From the NCBI RefSeq assembly GCF_001423405.1, contig NZ_LMNS01000037.1, positions 124,001-188,000 on the forward strand: a DNA stretch of 64,000 nucleotides, given 5' to 3'. The DNA is from Methylobacterium sp. Leaf123. GTDB taxonomy: Bacteria; Pseudomonadota; Alphaproteobacteria; Rhizobiales; Beijerinckiaceae. Under the pieces are notes generated by a model. The model ran no database searches, had not been told where the DNA came from, and worked only from the letters and a program-made list of their open reading frames with translations. Positions 10,162 to 18,088 of the stretch are shown in pieces. The first letter of the stretch is position 1; every line of letters begins with the position of its first letter. A program made the translations under genes and the position numbers.

Positions 10162-10905
10162 ATGACGTACCCGGGCGGAAAAGGACGGTGCTACAAGCGC
10201 ATCATCTCTCTGATGCCGCCGCACCGCACGTACATCGAGACCCATCTCGGTCATGGCGCAGTGCTGCGGCACAAGAAGCCAGCACAGGAAAGCTTCGGCT
10301 ACGATCGAGACCCGACTGTGATCGCGTGGTGGGCAGACCGCACGCCGTCGGGCTGCACGATCGAGGTCGGCGACGGGATCGCGCAGCTGAAGGCATGGCG
10401 CTTTACCGGTGAGGAGTTGGTCTACTGCGATCCGCCCTATCTCGCCGCAACCCGGCGATCGCGTGGCAAGCTCTATCGGCACGACTATAGCGAAGCCGAT
10501 CACGTCGCGGCGTTGGCGGTCCTGCGCAACCTACCTTGCTCGGTGATCCTGTCGGGCTACGCATCCAAGCTGTATGCCGATCTCCTGCCTGGCTGGCAGC
10601 GCATAGACATCCCCGGCTGGAGCCAAGCCGGGGCGGTGATCGAATCGCTCTGGGTGAACTACACCCCCTCCGACGACCTGCATGACTATCAACACATCGG
10701 AGCGACCTTCCGTGAACGCGAGCAAATTCGGCGGCGGCGCAGTCGGGTTCTGAGCCGCATCCAAGCTTTGCCAACGCCGGAACGGCTCGCCATGCTCGAG
10801 GAACTCGCCGCAGCCGACGCACCAGCGTTTCTTGCCGTCGCTAGCCGTCTGCACGATGCCAAACGCTCTGCGAAAGCGCCCTTACCGAACCGAGACGCTC
10901 GATGA
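10162..10905 (+). CDS. Dam-like DNA adenine methylase (D12 class)
   Basis: A 247-residue N6-adenine methyltransferase of the D12/Dam class. The AdoMet motif is the N-terminal TYPGGKG at residues 2-8, with IETHLGHGAVL following. The catalytic DPPY motif is in YCDPPYLAATR near residues 92-102. Family members are usually 250-290 residues, so it is a compact complete copy. The ATG at 10162 was chosen because it puts the PGGKG motif at the N-terminus. The 3' end overlaps the next methyltransferase gene by four bases (ATGA), which argues for one transcriptional and translational unit with the two downstream genes. It may protect host DNA from the trio's nuclease or act as a second specificity. Confidence 0.88.
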   Translation: MTYPGGKGRCYKRIISLMPPHRTYIETHLGHGAVLRHKKPAQESFGYDRDPTVIAWWADRTPSGCTIEVGDGIAQLKAWRFTGEELVYCDPPYLAATRRSRGKLYRHDYSEADHVAALAVLRNLPCSVILSGYASKLYADLLPGWQRIDIPGWSQAGAVIESLWVNYTPSDDLHDYQHIGATFREREQIRRRRSRVLSRIQALPTPERLAMLEELAAADAPAFLAVASRLHDAKRSAKAPLPNRDAR

Positions 10906-13865
10906 CCGAGCGCACTTCATCCAAGACGGTCCGCGCGGTCATTGAGCGCCTCGGATACACCGAGGCGAACGGTCTCGTCTGGGCCGAAACCTTCGATACC
11001 CTCGGATCACATCGCGCTGCGCTCGCAACGGCCGCGGCACGGATGCAGGTCGTGGCGGCATTCGGGCTCTACCCGTCCCAAAACCGTCCCCGTTTCAAGC
11101 CACTGGTCCTGATCGCGCAAGCCGACGATGACAGCGCCGTTCTGAACCTGCATCGTAGGGTCTGGAGCCAAGGCCTCGTCCCGTATCTGATCGTGGTCAC
11201 GCCTCAGAGTGCCTGGCTCTGCGACGGGTTCGGCTTCTCCTCGGACATGCGCGAGCAGAAGACGCGAAAGAGGCTCGACGTCGACAGCCTCGCGGGTCCG
11301 ACCGATACAGTGTTCCACAAGCTCCACGCTCATGCGTTGCGGTCGCGCATCACATGGCGGGACTACGCCGTATCAGAAACCGGCGTCGATGAAGTATTGC
11401 TGAACAACCTTGGCAACCTCTCCGACGTTTTGATTAAGGGGCAGGCCGGGTTCAGCAAACTACCGATTGAGCTCGCCCATGCGCTCATCGGCCGGATGAT
11501 CTACCTCTACATGTTGGTCGATCGTGGGATCCTCAACGAAGCTTGGTTTGAGCACCAGAAGCAGGACCGGCGCGCCGTTGTCGAGCCGTACAGCCCCTGG
11601 CCCGTCGAGACGTTTCTCGCCCTCAACACGACGCTCGATGGCGTCTTCAACGGGACCATCTTCCCACTCCAGACCGAGAACACCACCCTCGAAGCCGCGC
11701 ATCTCACGTACTTGCGCGACGCAATCAGGCTCGGTCGCGCCAATAGCGATGGGAGCCTGCAGCTCGCGTTGTTCGAGATCGATCTCGGCTCGATCCGGAT
11801 CGAGACACTCTCGGCCGTCTATGAACTGTTCCTCGCCAAGACGAACCCGAAGCGGAAGAAGGCGGACGGTGCATTCTACACGCCGCCGTTCCTCGCCGAT
11901 TTCATCTTGGATAGCGTCGAGGACCGCAAGCTCCTGACCGAACACGACCGTGTTCTCGACCCCGCCTGTGGCTCAGGCGTCTTCCTCGTGGGCGCATACA
12001 GGCGCAAGATCGAGAACGTGCTGGTGGCCGAACAGCATTCGGTTCTGCCGGCCTCGCGCCTCCAGACGATCCTGACGACCGGCATCTTCGGAGCTGAGCT
12101 CGAGCCTCAGGCCTGCCACGTGGCAGCCTTCAGTCTGTATCTCACCCTCCTCGACTATCTCGACGGCGACGAAGTCATGGACTTCTCGCTCGGCAAGCGG
12201 GGGGTAAGCGAGAAGCTTTTCCCGCCGCTCGTCGGCACGAACCTCGTGCCCGGCGACTTCTTTTCGCCGAGCACACGCTTCTCAGACCAGTTCGATATCG
12301 TGGTCGGCAATCCGCCCTGGGGCAATGCCCTTCGGAGCGATGCCGAATGGCTGAAAAAAGCTGCACAGCTGTGGAAGGACAGAGTCGAGAACGCTCAGGC
12401 CGCTCAGGTCTTCGTACTTGAAACGCTGGAGCGTTCGATTGCGCCCGGGGGCATCGCCGCCTACCTGCTGCCCGCCAGTTCCTTCGGAAACGATCGCGCG
12501 GCACCGTTCCGGCATGCCATGACGTCGTACGAAATCGTCAGCGTGACCAATTTGGCCCCGTTCCGACGCGAACTCTTCAAAAAAGCCGAACAGGCCGCCG
12601 CAATCCTGGTCATGTCGAACAAGATTGCCGACGATGATCACCTCGTCCGCTTCGACGCGCCGACCGCGATCTCTCAGCCGGTCAAACGCCGAACCGCGGC
12701 TTGGACGCTCGTCCTCGATCCGGGCGAGAGCGTCGGCATCCCGCAGGCGGAACTCGCCACTGACACAGCGTGGGTCCGCGGGATCAACGGGCGGTCGGTC
12801 GATCGCCTGATTATGAACTATGTCGATGGCCATATCACCCGGGGGCGATTCGCAACCCTCGGGTCCCTGACCCCCGAACTCGTCGTGAAACTCGGAGCCG
12901 AGACGCGCTATTCTGGGGTGCCCAAGGGCCATACGCTCACGACCCGCAGCGGTGCCCGGACGGACTACACCAACTTCTTCGGCAGCAGTACAGCCCTGAA
13001 GCTAGACGATGCCGATGATATCTATCCTCTGCCCAAAAAGCTGCAGAAGAGCATCAAGGACAACTACCGTTCGCTGTTCCTGAACGATGTCGTCCTGGTC
13101 CCGCGCAAGCAAGGATCCTCAGCTCTGGCGACGCGGCCTGTCGCCTTCAACACAACGCTCATCGGGATCGGTCTCAAGGAGCCCAAGGTCGCCCATGGAC
13201 GAACACTCCTGCGAGCGATCACTCTCGTGCTGAACAGCCGCTGGGCCCAGTACTATCTGACCCTGCACGCACCATCCGCGATGATGGACCGCCCACGCTT
13301 GAGCCTCGTCGATCTCACGTCGCTGCCACTGCCATTTCGGAGCCTTGAGGATCCGCGACTCGAGCGGTTTCTTGAGCAGGCACCGATCGATCTCGATACG
13401 GCCTGCTACGACCTTCTCGGGATCACCGGCGAGTTCCGCTCCGCCATCGAGGAATTTCTCGATTATCGCCGCCTGTTTGCAAACGCCAAGGTTCCAGAGG
13501 CCGCTTTCGTCGATGCCGAAGAGGCTGCGCACAAGACCTATGTGCAGACCATCCGCAAGCGCCTGATCGGTGTCTCTGGCGTCGGCCCGGAACGCGAGTT
13601 TCGCGACCCCGTTCGCAACGTCACCGTCGTGCAAACATCCCTCGATCCCAGCCTACCTTCCCAGAGCTTCGATCTGGAACCGGCCTTGCGATCCTATGAT
13701 CAAAATGCCGGAGCGGCGTTCGAAGATAGCCTATTTTTCTGGCGTGATCCCGATGCCGCGCGCCTCGTCTTAGTGAAGCCTCCCGAGGCCCATCACTGGA
13801 CGATCGCCCAAGCCTTCATCGACGCAGATCGTGTCGCAGCCGGTATCCTCGCGCCTCACACATGA
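10902..13865 (+). CDS. large class I N6-adenine DNA methyltransferase
   Basis: A 987-residue DNA methyltransferase of the Type IIG/Eco57I-like group. The helical lead-in KKADGAFYTPPFLADFILD (about residues 320-340) and motif I VLDPACGSGVFLVGA (about 350-364) are followed by the catalytic NPPW in DIVVGNPPWGN (about 465-475). The first 300 residues contain LVLIAQADDDSAVLNLHRRVW and LVTPQSAWLCDGFGF-like strands. These could be a degenerate nuclease-like or specificity domain, but I see no clean ExK. The C-terminal 400 residues would hold target recognition. Four-base overlaps with the upstream Dam-like gene and the downstream nuclease gene make this the centre of a three-gene unit. It is not PglX of BREX as far as I can tell, since no other BREX gene is present. 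Confidence 0.85.
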   Translation: MTERTSSKTVRAVIERLGYTEANGLVWAETFDTLGSHRAALATAAARMQVVAAFGLYPSQNRPRFKPLVLIAQADDDSAVLNLHRRVWSQGLVPYLIVVTPQSAWLCDGFGFSSDMREQKTRKRLDVDSLAGPTDTVFHKLHAHALRSRITWRDYAVSETGVDEVLLNNLGNLSDVLIKGQAGFSKLPIELAHALIGRMIYLYMLVDRGILNEAWFEHQKQDRRAVVEPYSPWPVETFLALNTTLDGVFNGTIFPLQTENTTLEAAHLTYLRDAIRLGRANSDGSLQLALFEIDLGSIRIETLSAVYELFLAKTNPKRKKADGAFYTPPFLADFILDSVEDRKLLTEHDRVLDPACGSGVFLVGAYRRKIENVLVAEQHSVLPASRLQTILTTGIFGAELEPQACHVAAFSLYLTLLDYLDGDEVMDFSLGKRGVSEKLFPPLVGTNLVPGDFFSPSTRFSDQFDIVVGNPPWGNALRSDAEWLKKAAQLWKDRVENAQAAQVFVLETLERSIAPGGIAAYLLPASSFGNDRAAPFRHAMTSYEIVSVTNLAPFRRELFKKAEQAAAILVMSNKIADDDHLVRFDAPTAISQPVKRRTAAWTLVLDPGESVGIPQAELATDTAWVRGINGRSVDRLIMNYVDGHITRGRFATLGSLTPELVVKLGAETRYSGVPKGHTLTTRSGARTDYTNFFGSSTALKLDDADDIYPLPKKLQKSIKDNYRSLFLNDVVLVPRKQGSSALATRPVAFNTTLIGIGLKEPKVAHGRTLLRAITLVLNSRWAQYYLTLHAPSAMMDRPRLSLVDLTSLPLPFRSLEDPRLERFLEQAPIDLDTACYDLLGITGEFRSAIEEFLDYRRLFANAKVPEAAFVDAEEAAHKTYVQTIRKRLIGVSGVGPEREFRDPVRNVTVVQTSLDPSLPSQSFDLEPALRSYDQNAGAAFEDSLFFWRDPDAARLVLVKPPEAHHWTIAQAFIDADRVAAGILAPHT

Positions 13866-14575
13866 TCGCACAGACCAAGAGACAAGCCGCGCTCATCGAC
13901 ACCTTTATGGCAGCCGGCATGGTCCGGGACGAGGCCAGCTTGTGGAGCGCCTTGACGGTCACCTCCCTGCGCGCCGTCGCCATCGCCTACAAACGACTGC
14001 GTCGCCAGAAGGCCTGGGATGCTCAACTTGCTATTCGGCCCGAGAAAAAAATGGGCGAAGTCGATATCTCGGTCGCCCTGTTTCATGAGATCGATCGCCT
14101 CAAAGACAAGTTCAGGATCGATAATCCTCTCCGAGATATCGAATTCGTTCCCGAAATCCCTGTTGAGAGCCGCAAACGACGCGGGCCCACAGCTCGCCGG
14201 ATGGATTTCCGGATCAAGCGCCGTTTCGGAAGTTGCCGGACAGCCTCTCTAGCCGTCGAAGCCAAGCTCTTGCGACAGCACGGCGATATCACGTCAGCCT
14301 ATCTCGGAGAGGATGGGCTCGGGTGCTTTCTCACGACAGATTCGACCTATACCCGCGAGCGCGTAGCGCTCATGTTCGCGTATTCTGCGGCTCAGGATCA
14401 TCCGCCGTGGGCCGATCTAATCGAAGGCGCTCTACGCCGCGGAAATTACGGCGCGACCTTGTACGCTATCGAACCCCAGTTCGGCATCAATCTGCATTCC
14501 GTTGTGCCTCGGCCTGCCCTCGAGCTTCCGGACATCTCGATCCTGCACCTCGTTTTCGCGTTTCCGCCGAGTTGA
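13862..14575 (+). CDS. putative PD-(D/E)XK restriction nuclease of the methylase trio
   Basis: A 237-residue protein with no named family that I recognise. Residues about 118-140 read RRMDFRIKRRFGSCRT…LAVEAKLL. An Asp on one strand and an E-x-K on the next are spaced as in PD-(D/E)XK nucleases. The ATG overlaps the methyltransferase stop as ATGA, so it is the third gene of an overlapping operon: Dam-like methylase, large methylase, nuclease. The natural inference is a restriction-modification-like unit in which this is the cutting subunit. The alternative is a regulatory or specificity subunit with a vestigial nuclease fold. The catalytic triad needs structural confirmation. Confidence 0.6.
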   Translation: MIAQTKRQAALIDTFMAAGMVRDEASLWSALTVTSLRAVAIAYKRLRRQKAWDAQLAIRPEKKMGEVDISVALFHEIDRLKDKFRIDNPLRDIEFVPEIPVESRKRRGPTARRMDFRIKRRFGSCRTASLAVEAKLLRQHGDITSAYLGEDGLGCFLTTDSTYTRERVALMFAYSAAQDHPPWADLIEGALRRGNYGATLYAIEPQFGINLHSVVPRPALELPDISILHLVFAFPPS

Positions 14576-15153
14576 GACCTGTCTGACCGGGGCATCCAGC
14601 ATCATGGGACCGGCCCATTCAGGATGGTCGGACACAGCGCCCAGGAAAGCCTGGGGACATCCGAGCGTGCTGTGGATTGGCTTCGTCGGCAATCCCTCGA
14701 CCGCCATGAGCCCCAGTATGCGACCCGTGCGCCGCCTGATCAACCAGCCCGAGCGCCAGGGCACGACCAAGGGCCGCGAGCGCGAGGAGTATCGCGTCAA
14801 CGCCAAGCCAATCTTCCCGCAGGAGCCCACGGCCGCGGACGCCGCTCCCCACCCCAAGCCGACCGAAGAAGCCACATAGGCCAGGATTCCGTCACTATTG
14901 GCTTTATTGGCAGCATCTCTCGGCCGGACAGCCCAAAACCTACCCGTTCGTCGTACCCCCACTTCATCCGGGCGAGCGGCTCCGCGTTGGCGCGGGGCCC
15001 CGGCACCTGGCCTCGACATCAAGTTTGCGGCCGCATCGCATGCTGCGGATCAGCCCGACAGAACCGACAATCCTGACAATTGGTCGAGGGTGGCGGGACG
15101 CAGAGACGGCCAGGACGTCGCCCGACGAGCGCCTGACCACCAGGGATCCTGAC
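14576..15153. other. intergenic stretch with ambiguous small frames
   Basis: About 580 bp between the two convergent defence units. A plus-strand frame from 14604 to 14879 (ending …NAKPIFPQEPTAADA) and a longer minus-strand frame over the same bases both look partly protein-like. I cannot decide between them and annotate neither. The repeat CGACAATCCTGACAAT lies at 15065-15080 and recurs with one change at 24282. Confidence 0.45.
15065..15080 (+). repeat. short repeat CGACAATCYTGACAAT, copy 1
   Basis: The 16-mer CGACAATCCTGACAAT recurs in the same orientation at 24282-24297 as CGACAATCTTGACAAT. Each copy contains two GACAAT words nine bases apart. The pair brackets the GmrSD/ankyrin/methylase/helicase/nuclease block (15.15-23.94 kb). 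Confidence 0.55.
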
Positions 15154-17004
15154 CTATGCGTTCTGAGCCTGTTGGGGCGGGGCCTGCCAGAGTAGCGCCG
15201 CGACCTTGAACAAGGATGCGCCGCGCACCGAGATCGTATCCTCGTCCCACTCCGCGTAATCGTGCAGGTCGCGGTTCAGCACCAACGCCGACTGCGCCCG
15301 GATCGCCGGCATCTTCACGGAGAACGCGCCGTTCGAAACCGCGGCATTCAGAGCGTGGGTGAGCAGCGTTAGATTGCCCAGCGTGTGCACTTTGCCCTCA
15401 CGAGCCGACTGTCGCGAGAGGTACTCGGCGCTCGGCGCAGCCTCGTCCTCGTGACCAAAGCCTGAGATCGGCCAGTGCGTCCGCCACTTCTGGGGCATGA
15501 TGTGCTCAAGCGTGAGATCGGTTTTGATCTCGACGATCTCCGAGGCATTCGCGCGCTTGCGTTCCTCAAGCCGCTCGAACAGGTGACGCAGCCTGCCCTG
15601 ACGCGCCGGCTTGTACTGGGTGCGGGAGCGCCACGCATCACCGAACTCGGCGTCATCGGGCCAGCGGACCGTGTCGAGGGTTCCCATCGCCAGACCGTTT
15701 CGCAAGGTGGCTAGCAGAGCTTGGCGATCCACCGCCCGCAGGCGTGAGATGAGGTCGGTGAAGACCTTGTTGTAGCCCGCCGTCGTCAGCCCGCAGATGT
15801 CGCGGCGGACGATGAACGACTCGATGATGGCGAGTGCCGCACCCAGTTCGGCGGGGTCGTCGATCGTCGTGCCGAGGTAGAGGACCAGCGGCGTCGCCGT
15901 CGAGACGTCGAAGGCGCGCGAGAACCGGCCGAAGCGTCCGAGCACATCGTCCTTGTCGCCCCCGGACAGCCTGCGAAATACGGTCGCGCTCGCGGCAATC
16001 GCCCGTAGTTCCGCCTCGACGTCGCCTTCGAACGGCTTCCCGTCGACGATCCAGCGTCGGTAGCTGTCGAACAGCGTCTCCACGGACACCAGTTCGGCCT
16101 TCATCATCGCCAAGTGATCGGACAGGAGCCAGTCTAGCCGTGGACGGGTCAGGCGGCCGCGGGTGTCACCCTCCCGCCAGAACCAGGCGTCGAGGGGCAA
16201 CCAGTACCCCCGGTACAGCTGATCGATGGCGAGATCGCCCGCGACCATTCCCAAGCCGGTCGCCCGCTGGAAGATGAAGTTGCGCATCAGATCGCCGGCG
16301 GTGAGGTCGACGCCGCGGCTGTTCAGGGTCTCGAAGATCGTCTGCGGGTCGTCGCCGCCTTCCAACTCGATCGAGACAACCGCCAGACCGGTCTTCAGCG
16401 CCTCGAACAGCTTCTCCAGCTTGAATGGATCGTAGGCCCCATCCGGGCAGATGTGCGCTTCAATCCGCTGCGCGAAGTAGGCGTGCGCGGCCGTCGCCGG
16501 GCGGACGACGCCGTCGCCGTCAGCGTCGATCCCGTCCAGCCCGGGCACCACAGCGGTCGGATCGACAGCCCGAGTGAACGCGCGGCGATCGGCAAGAGAC
16601 GGCCAGAGCTTGAACTGCTCGATGGCCGGATCCTGCATTACGCCGTCGTTGATCAGGTGCTTCGCGCTCTCGGCTGCGTACTCGGGTGAGTACTTGGCGG
16701 CGACGTCGCGAAGGGCGACCATTAGAAGCTGGAATGTCGTCAGCCTCTGTTGCCCGTCGATGACCTCGAACGCCTGAACCTGTTTGCCGAAGGTTTTCAC
16801 CTGCGCGATCACGATCGCGCCCATAAAATGCGGTGCTACCGCCCCGCCGCCGACTTCCAGCCGGCCCGCCTCGCGGGCGATATCCTGCCACAACAGCTCA
16901 AGCTGCGGCGTGACCTTCCAGGCGTACTGCCGTTGATAGAGCGGGATCAAATAGCGCCGCTTGCCGTCGAACAGGTCGATGATCGTCCGCGTGAACGGCT
17001 TCAT
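15154..17004 (-). CDS. GmrSD-type restriction enzyme (DUF262-DUF1524)
   Basis: A 616-residue single-chain protein of the GmrSD family, whose studied members cut DNA carrying glucosylated hydroxymethylcytosine using NTP. The N-terminal DUF262 domain has LIPLYQRQYAW near residues 17-27 and the ParB-like signature VIDGQQRLTTFQLL near residues 80-95. The C-terminal DUF1524 domain has the HNH-like LEHIMPQKW near residue 500 and LGNLTLLTHALNA near residue 550. The ATG at 17004 has a GGGGAG six bases upstream and places DUF262 at the N-terminus; longer starts only add an untranslatable-looking lead. The gene is divergent from the ankyrin gene, with about 250 bp between them for promoters. Confidence 0.93.
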   Translation of the reverse strand: MKPFTRTIIDLFDGKRRYLIPLYQRQYAWKVTPQLELLWQDIAREAGRLEVGGGAVAPHFMGAIVIAQVKTFGKQVQAFEVIDGQQRLTTFQLLMVALRDVAAKYSPEYAAESAKHLINDGVMQDPAIEQFKLWPSLADRRAFTRAVDPTAVVPGLDGIDADGDGVVRPATAAHAYFAQRIEAHICPDGAYDPFKLEKLFEALKTGLAVVSIELEGGDDPQTIFETLNSRGVDLTAGDLMRNFIFQRATGLGMVAGDLAIDQLYRGYWLPLDAWFWREGDTRGRLTRPRLDWLLSDHLAMMKAELVSVETLFDSYRRWIVDGKPFEGDVEAELRAIAASATVFRRLSGGDKDDVLGRFGRFSRAFDVSTATPLVLYLGTTIDDPAELGAALAIIESFIVRRDICGLTTAGYNKVFTDLISRLRAVDRQALLATLRNGLAMGTLDTVRWPDDAEFGDAWRSRTQYKPARQGRLRHLFERLEERKRANASEIVEIKTDLTLEHIMPQKWRTHWPISGFGHEDEAAPSAEYLSRQSAREGKVHTLGNLTLLTHALNAAVSNGAFSVKMPAIRAQSALVLNRDLHDYAEWDEDTISVRGASLFKVAALLWQAPPQQAQNA

Positions 17005-17251
17005 GGAACTCCCCGTGCAGCCGCAATCGCTCTTCGCTGCGTACGCTATGGCTCGGTCTGCGGCTTGGGACGATAGACAGAAGCGATCCCGTCGGCCACG
17101 CCGTCCTCGAACTCGGTGAACGATACGATCGCGGTGTTGCACGCTCGCAATTGCGTGGTCTCGACCGGAGCATGAAACTTCAGGTCGCCATCAGGCGCAT
17201 GCGCCGCCCTCATGCGCAAGCACTTTGCTACGGCACACAGGGATCCGGTGA

Positions 17252-17917
17252 GTGTCAGTTGTTTGGGACGGCATCACAGCCCAGCAGGCTCTCCATCAGG
17301 ACCATGCCGCTCGCCGGCACGCGCTTGCCGATGCCGCAAAGGGCTATGATTGGACGAGGGTTCTCTCTCTCCTTGAGGCGGATCCTTCCCTCGCCAACAC
17401 TACACGACCCGACGGACAGTCGTTGTACGCGCCTCTCCATCAGGCTGCCCACGGGAATGCGCCGCAGGAGGTCTGCGAAGCTCTGATCCGCCTGGGGGCT
17501 TGGCGGACGCTGGAGAACGCCCGAGGCGAGCGCGCGGTCGATGTAGCCGAGCGTCTCGGTCACGATTGGCTCATGGCGATCCTGGAGCCCGTGCGAGTAT
17601 CGCGCGTCCCCTTCGGCGTGCTGCGCAAGATCCAGGAGCACTTCCACACCGTGATCAGGGGCCGTGCCGACGAACTCGTCCGCGATGCCCGGCTACGACT
17701 GCCAGAGATCGCGCACCTCGTTGAGACCCGCCTGGACGCAGAACCGGCCTGGTTCGCCGTCCCAGGCATGTACGGAGGCTTCGCCTACCGACTGGTCGCG
17801 GACGGCGCGAATGCGCGCCTCGTCGCCGAGAGCTGGTGCAGGGTCGTCGAAGGCTCCGGACAGCGGCACGAGATCACGTCCACCGGCGCACGCCTCGTCG
17901 ACGAAGGCTTCGTGTGA
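17252..17917 (+). CDS. ankyrin-repeat protein
   Basis: A 221-residue protein whose first half carries about two ankyrin-like repeats: DWTRVLSLLEADPSLANT (about residues 33-50), then LYAPLHQAAHGNAPQEVCEALIRLGAW (about 58-84) and RGERAVDVAERLGHDWLMAIL (about 90-110). The second half, from HFHTVIRGRADELVRDARLRLP onward, has no domain I recognise. Near its end, VPGMYGGFAYRLVADGANARLVAESW looks like a small beta-rich domain. It sits between the divergent GmrSD gene and the MmeI-like methylase, so it may be a protein-binding accessory of either. That is inference from position. Confidence 0.75.
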   Translation: MSVVWDGITAQQALHQDHAARRHALADAAKGYDWTRVLSLLEADPSLANTTRPDGQSLYAPLHQAAHGNAPQEVCEALIRLGAWRTLENARGERAVDVAERLGHDWLMAILEPVRVSRVPFGVLRKIQEHFHTVIRGRADELVRDARLRLPEIAHLVETRLDAEPAWFAVPGMYGGFAYRLVADGANARLVAESWCRVVEGSGQRHEITSTGARLVDEGFV

Positions 17918-18088
17918 TGCGCGATCGAGCGACACGTCTCGCAGCCGCCCGACGGCCCTCTCCATGAGAATATTATTCAACGATAACAGATGCTTATCTG
18001 TGGATCATCCGGCAGATGGTTTGCAGCTAAGCCGAACAGCGGCTGCCCTCACATGACTGGCGTGGTATCGACGGAGCCGTCCAGAACC

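Noticed and set aside
10902-13865. BREX PglX methylase
   Set aside because: No brxA/B/C, pglZ or brxL gene is near. The partners are a Dam-like methylase and a small nuclease-like protein.
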